Shown: positions 25,043 to 33,427 of the stretch, in pieces | Numbering within the stretch: the first letter of the stretch is position 1 | Layout of the letters: the number at the start of each line of letters is the position of its first letter | Assembly: GCA_030536655.1 (NCBI GenBank) | Contig: JAUNPN010000006.1 | Coordinates: 1-51,627 of the forward strand | Source: a bacterium | Lineage (GTDB): Bacteria > Bacillota > Clostridia > UBA1381 | Direction of reading: 5' to 3' | Length of the DNA stretch: 51,627 bases | Position numbers and translations under genes: made by a program | Notes under the pieces: generated by a model | Database searches by the model: none | What the model was told of the DNA's origin: nothing | What the model saw: the letters and a program-made list of their open reading frames with translations, nothing else

Positions 25043-27019
25043 ATGGAAATAAAGGTAGCAAAAACCGCGGGCTTCTGTTACGGAGTCAGACGTGCGGTTG
25101 ACAAGGTTTATGAGGCTCTTGAACAGGGCAAAAAAATTGCGACGCTTGGCGCCCTTATTCATAACCGGCAGGTAATAGAAGATCTTGCGGCAAAGGGTGT
25201 TTACGCGTATGATACTCCGGAGGAAATACCGGAGGACTGTATAATTGTTATTCGTGCTCACGGAGTGGGCAAGGATATATATGACAGAATAGGCAGCAGA
25301 CCGTATATTGATTTGACCTGTCCGTTTGTGGAAAAAATTCACAGGATAGTCAGGGAGCATTACGAAAAGGGATATCAGATCGTAATTGCGGGAGATAAAA
25401 ATCACCCTGAGGTAAAGGGGATTAACGGATGGTGTGATAATTCTGCCGAGGTGATTTATGGTAGGAATGTGAAAATTGATACCAAAACTGCAAAAAAAGA
25501 CGTTTGTATTGTAGCACAAACCACAATAAATAAAGAAATTTTTGGTGAAATCGTAAAAAATGCAAAAAAGACTTGCAATTCACCCCTGATTTTTGATACA
25601 ATATGTAGTGCGACGAAGGATAGGCAGACAGAGGCTGCCGAGCTTGCTGCGGAATCGGACTGTATGCTTGTAATCGGAGGAAGGGAAAGCTCCAATACGA
25701 GGAAACTGTTTGAGGTATCGAGCGCGGTTTGCAGGGAAACCTATCATATCGAAACCGGTGAGGAAATTCCTCGCAAAAGATATAATAAATTAGGTATTAC
25801 GGCAGGGGCGTCAACGCCGGGCTGTATTATCGAGGAGGTAGTAAAGGCTATGAGTGAAGTAGTAAGAAACGAAGAGAGCTTTGAGGAGCTTTTAAAGCAG
25901 CAGGAGGACTCAATGATTCTCAAAAACGGTCAGATTGTTGAGGGAACGGTAATGGAGGTTCGCAGCAATGAGGTAATTGTTGATTTAGGCATCAAGTATG
26001 ATGGACAGCTTGCAGCCGATCAGCTTACGGATGACCCGTCACTTAAGCCGTCTGATGTTGTAAAAGTAGGCGATACCATCAAGGTTTATGTTGTAGGCGT
26101 AAACGATGGTGAGGGAAAAGTAGTTTTATCAAGAAAGAAATTGGTAGCTATGGAAAGCTGGAACAAAATCAAAGCGGCTTATGAAGCGGGAGAGATACTC
26201 TCCGGCAAAATTATCAAGGCAGTTAAGGGCGGCGTAATCGCTCTTGCAGACGGTTCACAGGTATTCATCCCGGCACGTCAGGCTTCAGAGAGATTTATTC
26301 AGGATCTTTCAACCTTGGTTGGTACAACAGCTGAGTTCAAGATTATTGAAATTGAAGAAAGAAGAAAGAGAGTAATCGGTTCAATCAGAGAAGTTCTTGC
26401 AGCGGCAAGAAAGGAAAGAGAGGACAAGTTCTGGGCGGCTGCCGAGGTTGGCAAGAAGTATCAGGGTACGGTTAAGTCACTCACATCATTCGGAGCATTT
26501 GTGGATATTGGCGGCGTAGACGGTCTTGTTCATATCAGTGAGCTTTCATGGAATAAGATTAAGCATCCGTCAGAGGTTGTTTCAGTGGGCGATGTTCTTG
26601 AGGTTTATATAAAGGATATTAACGAGGAAACAAAGAAGATTTCGCTCGGCTTCAAGAAGTTTGAGGACAACCCGTGGGAGATTGCAAAGAATCAGCTTAA
26701 TGTCGGTGATGTAATTCCGGTAAAGATTGTTCGTATGATGTCATTCGGTGCATTTGCTGAGATTATTCCGGGCGTAGACGGTCTTATCCACATCTCACAG
26801 ATTGCAGACAGAAGAATCGGTAAGCCGGAAGAGGTTCTTACAATCGGCCAGGAGGTTAATGTTAAGGTAACAGATCTCAAGTGGGATGAGAAGAAGATTT
26901 CACTGTCAATCCGCGCTCTTCTTCAGGCTCCGGTAGAGGAAACTGTTGAAGAGGAAGAAGAGGAAGAGCCGAAAGAAGGCGAGGTTCTCGTTTACTCAAC
27001 AGAAAGCAATGAAGAATAA
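25043..27019 (+). CDS. ispH: IspH (HMBPP reductase) fused to ribosomal protein S1-like domains
   Basis: Bifunctional 658-residue fusion. Residues 1-280 are IspH, the last enzyme of the non-mevalonate isoprenoid pathway, with the three iron-sulfur cysteines Cys12 (FCYGVRRA), Cys93 (LTCPFV) and Cys188 (TICSAT). From about residue 295 four S1 RNA-binding domains follow: VEGTVMEV, LSGKIIKAV, YQGTVKSLTSFGAFVDIG and IPVKIVRMMSFGAFAEI. The tail is a Glu-rich stretch. This fusion is well known in Clostridia. GGAG lies 6 nt before the ATG at 25043; an ATG at 25031 is less well placed. Followed by a strong terminator, the end of the run beginning at uvrC. Confidence 0.97.
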   Translation: MEIKVAKTAGFCYGVRRAVDKVYEALEQGKKIATLGALIHNRQVIEDLAAKGVYAYDTPEEIPEDCIIVIRAHGVGKDIYDRIGSRPYIDLTCPFVEKIHRIVREHYEKGYQIVIAGDKNHPEVKGINGWCDNSAEVIYGRNVKIDTKTAKKDVCIVAQTTINKEIFGEIVKNAKKTCNSPLIFDTICSATKDRQTEAAELAAESDCMLVIGGRESSNTRKLFEVSSAVCRETYHIETGEEIPRKRYNKLGITAGASTPGCIIEEVVKAMSEVVRNEESFEELLKQQEDSMILKNGQIVEGTVMEVRSNEVIVDLGIKYDGQLAADQLTDDPSLKPSDVVKVGDTIKVYVVGVNDGEGKVVLSRKKLVAMESWNKIKAAYEAGEILSGKIIKAVKGGVIALADGSQVFIPARQASERFIQDLSTLVGTTAEFKIIEIEERRKRVIGSIREVLAAARKEREDKFWAAAEVGKKYQGTVKSLTSFGAFVDIGGVDGLVHISELSWNKIKHPSEVVSVGDVLEVYIKDINEETKKISLGFKKFEDNPWEIAKNQLNVGDVIPVKIVRMMSFGAFAEIIPGVDGLIHISQIADRRIGKPEEVLTIGQEVNVKVTDLKWDEKKISLSIRALLQAPVEETVEEEEEEEPKEGEVLVYSTESNEE

Positions 27020-27037
27020 AATATTGCACTCAAAAGA

Positions 27038-27068
27038 CGGCATAGCATTGAGCTGTGCCGCTTTTTTT
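27038..27068 (+). terminator. Terminator after ispH/S1
   Basis: A 9-bp stem (CGGCATAGC / GCTGTGCCG, one wobble), 5-nt loop and seven T residues. Confidence 0.92.
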
Positions 27069-27102
27069 GAAATTCATTGTACGAAAAAGATTTATAATTG
27101 AT

Positions 27103-27330
27103 ATGAAGAAACTGTATAGAATATTGCGGATAGCAATTGGAACTTTTATCGGCGGCTTTATCGGAGGCAGTATAGGATGGTACTGTGACTATAAGCTTCA
27201 CCCGGATTATTGGTCAATGCAGCCTGTTCAATGGTATATCCGTGTGATAAGGCAGGGAATATTTACGGCTGTTATTGTTGTTTTGATTCTTATAATAATG
27301 CGGATTGTAAAAAATAAAAGTCGTAAATAA
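27103..27330 (+). CDS. Small membrane protein of unknown function (75 aa)
   Basis: A 75-residue protein with two predicted membrane helices: a glycine-rich one (GTFIGGFIGGSIGWY, residues 10-24) and a C-terminal one (GIFTAVIVVLILIIM). The ends are basic (MKKLYRILR; KNKSRK). No Shine-Dalgarno of note precedes the ATG, and a TATAAT only 5 nt upstream of it is probably chance. It lies between a strong terminator and the fapR promoter. The helix pattern and basic flanks support a real gene; function unknown. Confidence 0.6.
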   Translation: MKKLYRILRIAIGTFIGGFIGGSIGWYCDYKLHPDYWSMQPVQWYIRVIRQGIFTAVIVVLILIIMRIVKNKSRK

Positions 27331-27424
27331 AAGGATAAATTAAATATATTCCTGAAAAAATCAACAAAATTTAATAAAATTATTGTAGAAAATAAACAAT
27401 TTTGCCATAATTCTTTTAAAACTA

Positions 27425-27453
27425 TTGCAATTATTTAAATCATGGTATATAAT
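27425..27453 (+). promoter_or_regulatory. Promoter for the fapR-plsX-fab operon
   Basis: TTGCAA at 27425-27430, 17-bp spacer, TATAAT at 27448-27453. The leader is about 75 nt and holds two palindromes. Confidence 0.8.
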
Positions 27454-27491
27454 CACAATAGCAGAATTGTGACCAGCTACTAATATTTAGT
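27453..27491 (+). promoter_or_regulatory. Two operator-like palindromes at the fapR transcription start
   Basis: TCACAAT (27453-27459) and ATTGTGA (27466-27472) are perfect 7-bp arms spaced by 6 bp over the predicted start site. ACTAATATTTAGT (27479-27491) is a second palindrome. Binding of either by FapR would give autoregulation; the identity of the binding protein is inference. Confidence 0.55.
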
Positions 27492-27534
27492 GATATATTA
27501 AAAGGTCAGATATTCGCTGTAGGAGGGATAGCTT

Positions 27535-28086
27535 ATGACTAAGCATGAACGTCATTGTAGGCTTAAAGCGATGATAAAGGAAAATCCCTTTTTGAAGGAC
27601 GAGGAGCTTTCAAAGCAGCTCGGTGTCAGCGTATCAACTATAAGGATTGACCGTGCAGAGCTTGGCATTGCGGAATATCGTGAGCGTGTCAAGACGGCGG
27701 CGGAGGATTCAAAGGTGCAGCAAATATCTCATGCCGGTGAGGTTATAGATATGGAGCTTTTTCACAGTGCGATATCCGTTCTGGAAACGGATAATTCGAT
27801 GCTGTTCCCCGGGACGGATATTATAAAGAGTCAGCATATTTATGCTCTTGCAGAAGAGCTTGCGCTGAATGTAATAGATGCAAAGGCTGCACTTGTAAAG
27901 GTTGCAAACGTGAAATACGTCAGTGAGGTTCACGAGGGTGAAAAGCTCGTGGCTCACTCAACGGTTATTCGCAAAAAGGAAAATAACACTTCGAAGGATA
28001 ATGCAGCAGAGTATATAGTTCATGTTATTATTAAGGTAAGAATGAACGAGGTTTTCAGAGGTAAATTTAGTTTAAGCATAAAATAA
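27535..28086 (+). CDS. fapR: Fatty acid biosynthesis transcriptional regulator FapR
   Basis: Repressor of fatty acid and phospholipid synthesis genes that is released by malonyl-CoA (known for Bacillus). 183 residues: an N-terminal HTH of the DeoR-like type (FLKDEELSKQLGVSVSTIRIDRAELGI, residues ~20-45), a linker, and a C-terminal hot-dog fold (QHIYALAEELALNVIDAKAALV, then VHEGEKLVAHSTVI) that binds the ligand. AGGAGGG lies 7 nt before the ATG. It heads the operon it presumably controls, as in Bacillus. Confidence 0.96.
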   Translation: MTKHERHCRLKAMIKENPFLKDEELSKQLGVSVSTIRIDRAELGIAEYRERVKTAAEDSKVQQISHAGEVIDMELFHSAISVLETDNSMLFPGTDIIKSQHIYALAEELALNVIDAKAALVKVANVKYVSEVHEGEKLVAHSTVIRKKENNTSKDNAAEYIVHVIIKVRMNEVFRGKFSLSIK

Positions 28087-28122
28087 TCCGGGATATTACC
28101 GGAATAACAGAGGGAAGTAAAG

Positions 28123-29124
28123 TTGAAGATAATAATTGATGCTATGGGCGGCGATAACGCGCCTGCGGCTCAGATTGAAGGTGCGGTTCGCGCCGTTAAT
28201 GAGCTGGGCGTGGATATAATATTTGTCGGTAAAGAGGAAACTGTGCGCGGAGAACTTAAAAAATACGATTATCCGGAGGAAAAGGTTTCTGTTGTAAATG
28301 CTGATGAAGTTATAACAAATCATGAGGAGCCTGCAAAGGCGGTAAGAAGCAAGAAAAATTCATCAATAGTTGTGGCGGCAGGAATGCTCAGGAACGGCGA
28401 GGCAGACGCGCTTCTTGCCTGCGGAAACACAGGCGCGATTTTGGCGTCCGGGCTGTTGGTGGTCGGAAGAATAAAGGGTATTTTAAGACCGGCGCTTGCC
28501 ACTACACTGCCGACTGCAAAGGGACCGAAGCTCCTTATAGACGCGGGCGCCAATACGAACTGCAAGGCGGAAAACCTTGTCCAGTTCGGTATAATGGGAA
28601 GTATCTACATGAAAAATGTGTTTGATATAGATAATCCAACGGTCGGTCTTATCTCCAATGGTGAGGAGGAAGGCAAGGGAGACGAGCTTACAAAGGCGGC
28701 ATATCCTATGATGAAGGAGGCTGCATTCAACTTTATAGGAAACATTGAGGGCAGAGATGTAATGGAGGGTACAGCCGACGTAATGGTTTGTGACGGCTTT
28801 GTCGGAAATGTAATTCTGAAAACTGTTGAAGGTATGGGTTATGTAATGGGCAATCTTGTTAAGGATATGTTCATGAAAAATCTTGCAACAAAGCTTGGCG
28901 GACTTTTGGCGCTAAAGGGTGTGAAGCAGCTTAAGCAAACAATGGATTACCGAAGCTACGGCGGCGCTCCGCTGTTAGGCACGAAGAAGCCTGTTATTAA
29001 GGGACATGGCTCATCGGATGCAAAGGCGGTATACAATGCTGTTGTGCAGGCTAAGAAATTTGTAGAAACAAATGTGATAAATGAAATAGTGAAGAATGTC
29101 AATGGAGGGGAATCAAATGGCTAA
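28123..29124 (+). CDS. plsX: Phosphate acyltransferase PlsX
   Basis: Converts acyl-ACP to acyl-phosphate, the first step of phospholipid synthesis in Gram-positives; soluble, membrane-associated, 333 residues. Family features: IIDAMGGDNAPAAQIEG, ACGNTGAILASGLL, LIDAGANTNCKAENL, VGLISNGEEEGKGDELTK and DGFVGNVILKT. Start is TTG at 28123 with AGGGAAG 5 nt upstream. It overlaps fabH by 8 nt. Confidence 0.97.
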   Translation: MKIIIDAMGGDNAPAAQIEGAVRAVNELGVDIIFVGKEETVRGELKKYDYPEEKVSVVNADEVITNHEEPAKAVRSKKNSSIVVAAGMLRNGEADALLACGNTGAILASGLLVVGRIKGILRPALATTLPTAKGPKLLIDAGANTNCKAENLVQFGIMGSIYMKNVFDIDNPTVGLISNGEEEGKGDELTKAAYPMMKEAAFNFIGNIEGRDVMEGTADVMVCDGFVGNVILKTVEGMGYVMGNLVKDMFMKNLATKLGGLLALKGVKQLKQTMDYRSYGGAPLLGTKKPVIKGHGSSDAKAVYNAVVQAKKFVETNVINEIVKNVNGGESNG

Positions 29125-30094
29125 TGCCAAGATAGTAGGTTTGGGTCATTATATACCGGAGAAGGTATATGATAACGCTTATATGGAATCAATCGTTGAT
29201 ACGAATGATGAATGGATAACAAGAAGAACCGGAATAAAGGAAAGACGCATAAGCGGGGACAGCGAATATACATCGGACATGGCTGCGGCAGCTGCAAGAA
29301 TGGCAATTGAGGACGCGGGTCTTGCGCCTGAGGATATTGACCTTATACTTCTTGCAACGGTTACACCGGACTACTTCACTCCATCAACCGCATGTGTGGT
29401 TCAGGGAAAAATCGGCGCGGTAAACGCAATGGCCTTTGATTACAACGCTGCCTGCTCAGGCTTTGTTGTGGGACTTATAATTGCGGATCAGTTTATTAGG
29501 AGCGGAGCATATAAGAATGTTGTTGTAGTTGCGGCAGATGTGCTTTCAAAGGCAACTGATTACAAAGACAGGGCAACCTGTGTGCTTTTCGGAGACGCGG
29601 CAGGCGCGGCCGTTGTATCCGCAACGGAGGAAAAGGGAATAATCAGCTTCGACATGGGAGCAGAAGGCACTTCATATGACTCAATTACAAGCCTTGCCTT
29701 CAGAAAAGATGCAGAGGAGATTGAAAAGAGAATAAGCGGGCGCAGGGAAACAATCTGGATGGCAGGTCAGGCTGTTATGAAATTTGCTGTTAAGGCAATG
29801 GCGGATTCATCACAGAGAGCGCTTGACAGGGCGGGTCTTACCTATGACGACATTGCGCTTGTGGTACCGCATCAGGCAAACTACAGAATTGTTGACAGCG
29901 CCGTAAAGAGAATGGGAATTTCAAAGGATAAGATTATATTAACGATTCAGAAGTACGGAAATACATCGGCGTCATGTATACCTGTCGCGCTTCATGAAGC
30001 CGTTGCCTCGGGCAGGGTTAAGAAGGGCGATAAGATTATACTTGTCGGCTTCGGCGGCGGACTTACCTATGCAGCGTGCGTTTTGGAGCTGTGA
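29117..30094 (+). CDS. fabH: 3-oxoacyl-ACP synthase III
   Basis: Condenses acetyl-CoA (or branched acyl-CoA) with malonyl-ACP to start fatty acid synthesis. 325 residues with the catalytic triad Cys113 (NAACSG), His252 (PHQAN) and Asn282 (YGNTSAS). The DTNDEWITRRTGIKERR motif is typical. GGAGGGG lies 6 nt before the ATG at 29117, chosen over an upstream in-frame start inside plsX. Confidence 0.98.
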   Translation: MANAKIVGLGHYIPEKVYDNAYMESIVDTNDEWITRRTGIKERRISGDSEYTSDMAAAAARMAIEDAGLAPEDIDLILLATVTPDYFTPSTACVVQGKIGAVNAMAFDYNAACSGFVVGLIIADQFIRSGAYKNVVVVAADVLSKATDYKDRATCVLFGDAAGAAVVSATEEKGIISFDMGAEGTSYDSITSLAFRKDAEEIEKRISGRRETIWMAGQAVMKFAVKAMADSSQRALDRAGLTYDDIALVVPHQANYRIVDSAVKRMGISKDKIILTIQKYGNTSASCIPVALHEAVASGRVKKGDKIILVGFGGGLTYAACVLEL

Positions 30095-30128
30095 TGTAAA
30101 TTTCGTGTATTTTTAAGGAGAGAGTAAA

Positions 30129-31070
30129 ATGAAATCAAGATTATGTGATTTGGTTGGAATTGAATATCCTGTAATTCAGGGAGGTATGGCTTGGGTTGCT
30201 ACGGCTGAGCTTGCCGCCGCTGTTTCAAACGGAGGAGGGCTCGGAATAATTGCAGCCGGCGGCGCTCCGGCGGAGGTTGTCAGAGAGCAGATTAAGAAGT
30301 GCAGAGAGCTTACGGAGAAGCCGTTCGGAGTAAATGTAATGCTGATGTCACCGTTCGCAGCAGACGTAATGCAGGTTGTAATCGAGGAGAAGCCGGCAGT
30401 TGTAATAACCGGCGCCGGCAATCCCGGAAAATACATACCGGCAGTAAAGGAAGCGGGAATTAAGATTATACCTGTAATCGCCAGTGTTGCTATGGCAAAG
30501 AAAATGGAGAAGGACGGTGCGGACGCTGTTGTTGCCGAGGGTACGGAAGCCGGAGGTCATATAGGAGAGATTACAACAATGTGCCTTGTACCGCAGATTG
30601 TGGACGCAGTTTCAATCCCTGTGGTTGCAGCGGGCGGTATTGCTGATGCAAGAGGCGCTGTTGCCGCATTCGCGCTCGGCGCAGACGGTATTCAGGTCGG
30701 AACAAGATTTATCTGTTCAGACGAGTGTATCGCTCATCAGAATTATAAGGACGCTGTTATTAAGGCAAAGGATCGTGACGCGGTTGTAACCGGACGTTCA
30801 ACAGGCGCGCCGGTAAGAGCCTTGAAGAATAAGCTTACAAGAGAATATGCAAGGCTGGAGTCGTCAGGCGCTTCAAAGGAAGAAATAGAGCAGCTTGGTG
30901 TAGGAGGTCTGAGAAGGGCGTTTGCCGAGGGCGATGTTCAGACAGGCTCGCTGATGGCAGGTCAGAGCGCGGCTATGGTTAAGAATATAGAGCCGTGCGC
31001 AGATATTATAAGAAGCTATTTCGAGGGAATTGACGATATATTAAACGGAATACGCGAAAAAATGATTTGA
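30129..31070 (+). CDS. fabK: Enoyl-ACP reductase II (FMN-dependent)
   Basis: FMN-containing enoyl-ACP reductase of the FabK type, 313 residues, which completes each elongation cycle. TIM-barrel, nitronate monooxygenase-like: YPVIQGGMAWVATAELAAAV, GFGVNVML-like segment (PFGVNVMLMSPF), GTEAGGHIG with the catalytic-site His, and GGIADARGAVAAFALGADGIQVGTRF. FabK is triclosan-insensitive in known cases. AAGGAGAGA precedes the ATG. Confidence 0.96.
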   Translation: MKSRLCDLVGIEYPVIQGGMAWVATAELAAAVSNGGGLGIIAAGGAPAEVVREQIKKCRELTEKPFGVNVMLMSPFAADVMQVVIEEKPAVVITGAGNPGKYIPAVKEAGIKIIPVIASVAMAKKMEKDGADAVVAEGTEAGGHIGEITTMCLVPQIVDAVSIPVVAAGGIADARGAVAAFALGADGIQVGTRFICSDECIAHQNYKDAVIKAKDRDAVVTGRSTGAPVRALKNKLTREYARLESSGASKEEIEQLGVGGLRRAFAEGDVQTGSLMAGQSAAMVKNIEPCADIIRSYFEGIDDILNGIREKMI

Positions 31071-31095
31071 ATGTTCCGAAAGGGAGAAATATATA

Positions 31096-32034
31096 ATGAA
31101 AATTGCATTTTTATTTGCAGGTCAGGGTGCCCAGGCACCGGGCATGGGTAAGGAGCTTGCAGAAAACTTTGAGTGTGCTGCAAGGACATTTGACGAAGCA
31201 TGCGAGGCTGTGGGCTTTGACATCAAGGATATGATTTTTAACGGTGATAAAGAAACTCTTATGATAACTGAGAACACACAGCCGACAATCGTTACTATGA
31301 GTGTTGCCGCGCTGAGAGTGCTTCAGGAAAAGGGCATAAAGCCGGATGTTGTTGCGGGCTTAAGCTTGGGCGAATATACAGCTCATGTTGCTTCGGGTTC
31401 GATGGATTTCAAGGACGCTGTAAGGCTTGTAAAAAAGAGAGGAAAGTATATGCAGGAGGAGGTTCCCGTGGGAAAGGGAGCTATGGCTGCAATTCTCGCG
31501 CTGACAGCCGACCAGGTGAGGGAGTGCTGCAAGGAGGCTTCAGAGCTTGGAGTCTGCACAGGCGCAAACTTCAACTGTCCCGGACAGATTGTTGTATCGG
31601 GAGAGGTGGCTGCTGTTGAAAAATGCTGTGAGATAGCAAAGGCAAAGGGTGCAAAGCGCGCAATGCTGCTTCCTGTATCAGCTCCGTTCCACTGTGCGCT
31701 GTTAAAGGGCGCGGGTGAGAAGCTTGCAAAGGAGCTTGAAAATATAGAGCTTAAGGATATGCAGGTGCCTGTAATTACAAACGTAACGGCAGATTATGTT
31801 CCGTCAAAGGATGATATAAAGGACATTCTCGTAAAGCAGGTTTCAAATTCTGTTTTATGGGAGGATACAATAAGAAAAATGCTTGCGGACGGTGTCGATA
31901 CATTTATTGAAATCGGACCGGGCAAGACCCTGAGCGGCTTTGTAAAGAAAATTACAAAGGACGTTAAGGTATTTAATGTAGAGGATATGGCTTCACTTGA
32001 AAAGACTGTTTCAGGTTTAGGCATAGCAGAATAA
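31096..32034 (+). CDS. fabD: Malonyl-CoA:ACP transacylase
   Basis: Loads malonyl units on ACP; 312 residues. AFLFAGQGAQAPGMGKEL at the N-terminus, catalytic Ser90 in GLSLGEY, active-site Arg region and His in SAPFHCALL near residue 199. Preceded by a GGGAG Shine-Dalgarno, 25 nt after fabK. Confidence 0.98.
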   Translation: MKIAFLFAGQGAQAPGMGKELAENFECAARTFDEACEAVGFDIKDMIFNGDKETLMITENTQPTIVTMSVAALRVLQEKGIKPDVVAGLSLGEYTAHVASGSMDFKDAVRLVKKRGKYMQEEVPVGKGAMAAILALTADQVRECCKEASELGVCTGANFNCPGQIVVSGEVAAVEKCCEIAKAKGAKRAMLLPVSAPFHCALLKGAGEKLAKELENIELKDMQVPVITNVTADYVPSKDDIKDILVKQVSNSVLWEDTIRKMLADGVDTFIEIGPGKTLSGFVKKITKDVKVFNVEDMASLEKTVSGLGIAE

Positions 32035-32081
32035 TGCATTTTTGTTTGGCTGCCGTATAAGGCGGCGGATTGGAGATTTTT

Positions 32082-32822
32082 ATGTTAAAGGGAAGAACCG
32101 CCATTGTAACAGGCTCCGGAAGAGGAATCGGCAAGGCAATTGCATTGAAGCTTGCTTCAATGGGCGCAAATGTAGTTATTAACGATATTCCGTCCTCTGA
32201 GGATGCAGACAAGACCTGTGAGGAAGTAAAGGCAATGGGCGTCGGCTCAGCCGTAATCAAGGGTGATGTAAGAAATATTGAGGACGTAAAGACATTAGTC
32301 AATACAACAGTAAAAGAATTCGGAAGCATTGATATTTTCGTAAACAATGCAGGAGTAACGAGAGACGGTCTTATGCTCAGAATGAGTGAGGAGGATTGGG
32401 ATCTTGTTATGGATATTAACCTTAAGGGTGCGTTCAATTGTATCAAGACGGTGGCGCGTCCAATGATGAAGCAGAGAAAGGGTTCAATAATAAATATAGC
32501 CTCGATCGTTGGAGTAATGGGTAATGCAGGTCAGGCAAACTACTCGGCTTCAAAGGCAGGACTGATTGGTCTTACAAAGACAACGGCAAAGGAATTTGCG
32601 TCGAGAGGTATCAGATGCAACGCTGTTGCACCGGGATTTATCCGCTCGGCAATGACAGATGTGCTTTCGGACGAGGTTAAGCAACAGTACTTTGATGCAA
32701 TTCCGTTAGGAAAATTTGGTGAAACTGACGATATTGCGAACGTTGTAGCCTTTTTAGCATCCGATATGTCAAATTATGTGACCGGACAGGTAATTAATAT
32801 TGACGGCGGACTGGTTATGTAG
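32082..32822 (+). CDS. fabG: 3-oxoacyl-ACP reductase
   Basis: NADPH-dependent short-chain dehydrogenase, 246 residues, reducing 3-oxoacyl-ACP. NADP motif TGSGRGIGKAIA, NNAG at 88-91, and catalytic Ser141, Tyr154, Lys158 (YSASK). ATG at 32082 has GGAG 6 nt upstream; the in-frame TTG at 32070 lies within that leader. A 204-nt gap to acpP contains structured RNA copy B. Confidence 0.97.
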   Translation: MLKGRTAIVTGSGRGIGKAIALKLASMGANVVINDIPSSEDADKTCEEVKAMGVGSAVIKGDVRNIEDVKTLVNTTVKEFGSIDIFVNNAGVTRDGLMLRMSEEDWDLVMDINLKGAFNCIKTVARPMMKQRKGSIINIASIVGVMGNAGQANYSASKAGLIGLTKTTAKEFASRGIRCNAVAPGFIRSAMTDVLSDEVKQQYFDAIPLGKFGETDDIANVVAFLASDMSNYVTGQVINIDGGLVM

Positions 32823-32834
32823 TATAATAACAGA

Positions 32835-32865
32835 GATATATTAACCACCATTAATATATAGCGGG
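32835..32865 (+). repeat. AT-rich palindromic repeat before acpP (copy 1)
   Basis: Contains the perfect inverted repeat ATATATTAA / TTAATATAT around CCACCA and ends AGCGGG. Its 3' half TTAATATATAGCGGG recurs exactly at 33343-33357 after acpP, and GATATA opens both copies. It may be a regulator site or an RNA hairpin. Confidence 0.6.
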
Positions 32866-32972
32866 TAACAGAGAAATAAGCTGAGTATCCATCCCTTTTT
32901 CAGAGCTTGAAGTATAGGCGTACGGCTAAGCTCCTCAAAGGGACAGTCTGCTTGCTCCTTTCTGTGTTCCCG
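32862..32972 (+). ncRNA. Structured RNA element, copy B (between fabG and acpP)
   Basis: A 111-nt unit homologous to 17184-17285. Outer pairing is CGGG/CCCG plus ACAGAGA/TTTCTGT; inner stems are CCCTTT/AAAGGG and GAGCTT/AAGCTC; the terminal hairpin core is GAAGTATAGGCGTACGGCT. Compared with copy A, the stem GTGAT/ATCAC has become GAGCTT/AAGCTC and the closing stem has also changed on both strands, while loops and junctions (AAATAAGC, GTCTGCTTGCT-like) stay similar. It lies inside the fab operon 54 nt before the acpP ATG, so it may tune acpP expression or be excised as a small RNA. Confidence 0.72.
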
Positions 32973-33026
32973 ATTGTGACGGTACAAAAGCCGGCACTGT
33001 AAATACAGTGAAAGGGGGTGCAATCA

Positions 33027-33257
33027 ATGGACGAGTTTGAGAGAGTTAAGTCAGTCATCGTTGACCAGTTAGGTGCAGATGAAAGCAGCATTACATTAGA
33101 GTCATCATTCGTTGATGATTTGGGTGCGGATTCATTAGACATTGTTGAGCTTATCATGGGTCTCGAAACAGAGTTTGATATCGAAATTCCGGATGATCAG
33201 GCAGAGAAGATCAGCACTGTAGGTGACGCGGTGAACTATATTAAGGAAAATGCGTAA
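33027..33257 (+). CDS. acpP: Acyl carrier protein
   Basis: Carrier of growing acyl chains through a phosphopantetheine arm; 76 residues, acidic, all-helical. Attachment site Ser36 in [15 protein letters not shown] at 33027 is chosen (AAAGGGGGTG 6 nt before); a GTG at 33018 lies inside the Shine-Dalgarno. A hairpin CACTGTA/TACAGTG sits just before the ribosome binding site. It is flanked on both sides by structured or repeated non-coding sequence, which may set its high expression relative to other fab genes. Confidence 0.98.
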   Translation: MDEFERVKSVIVDQLGADESSITLESSFVDDLGADSLDIVELIMGLETEFDIEIPDDQAEKISTVGDAVNYIKENA

Positions 33258-33267
33258 GCTATAGATT

Positions 33268-33314
33268 CGGGAAAGAACTGCGGCTTCCGAAAGGACGGCG
33301 GCAGGACTTTCCCG
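33268..33314 (+). terminator. GC-rich hairpin after acpP (attenuator or weak terminator)
   Basis: CGGGAAAG (33268-33275) pairs with CTTTCCCG (33307-33314); inside, CTGC/GCAG and TCC-GAAA-GGA with a GNRA tetraloop. The downstream T-run is short (AATTTTG). It likely protects the acpP message 3' end or reduces readthrough into fabF. Confidence 0.55.
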
Positions 33315-33327
33315 GAATTTTGATACA

Positions 33328-33357
33328 GATATAATACCAGGTTTAATATATAGCGGG
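33328..33357 (+). repeat. AT-rich repeat after acpP (copy 2), FapR-operator-like core
   Basis: Shares GATATA and the 15-nt TTAATATATAGCGGG with 32835-32865. Its centre TAATACCAGGTTTAATA resembles the TACC-GGTA type palindromes bound by FapR, from memory of that motif. It lies 70 nt before the fabF start. Confidence 0.5.
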
Positions 33358-33427
33358 ATTATAAGTTTAATTCTTTTCCCAATTGCAATATTAGAAATTA
33401 TATTGAAAGACAATGGAGGGCAAATAA

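Noticed and set aside
27093-27098. TATAAT just before the 75-residue membrane protein as its promoter
   Set aside because: It is only 5 nt from the ATG and no -35 at correct distance is present.
33268-33314. acpP downstream hairpin as a third copy of the RNA element
   Set aside because: It lacks the GAAGTATA-TACGGCT core and the CCCTTT stem; it is a simple nested hairpin.
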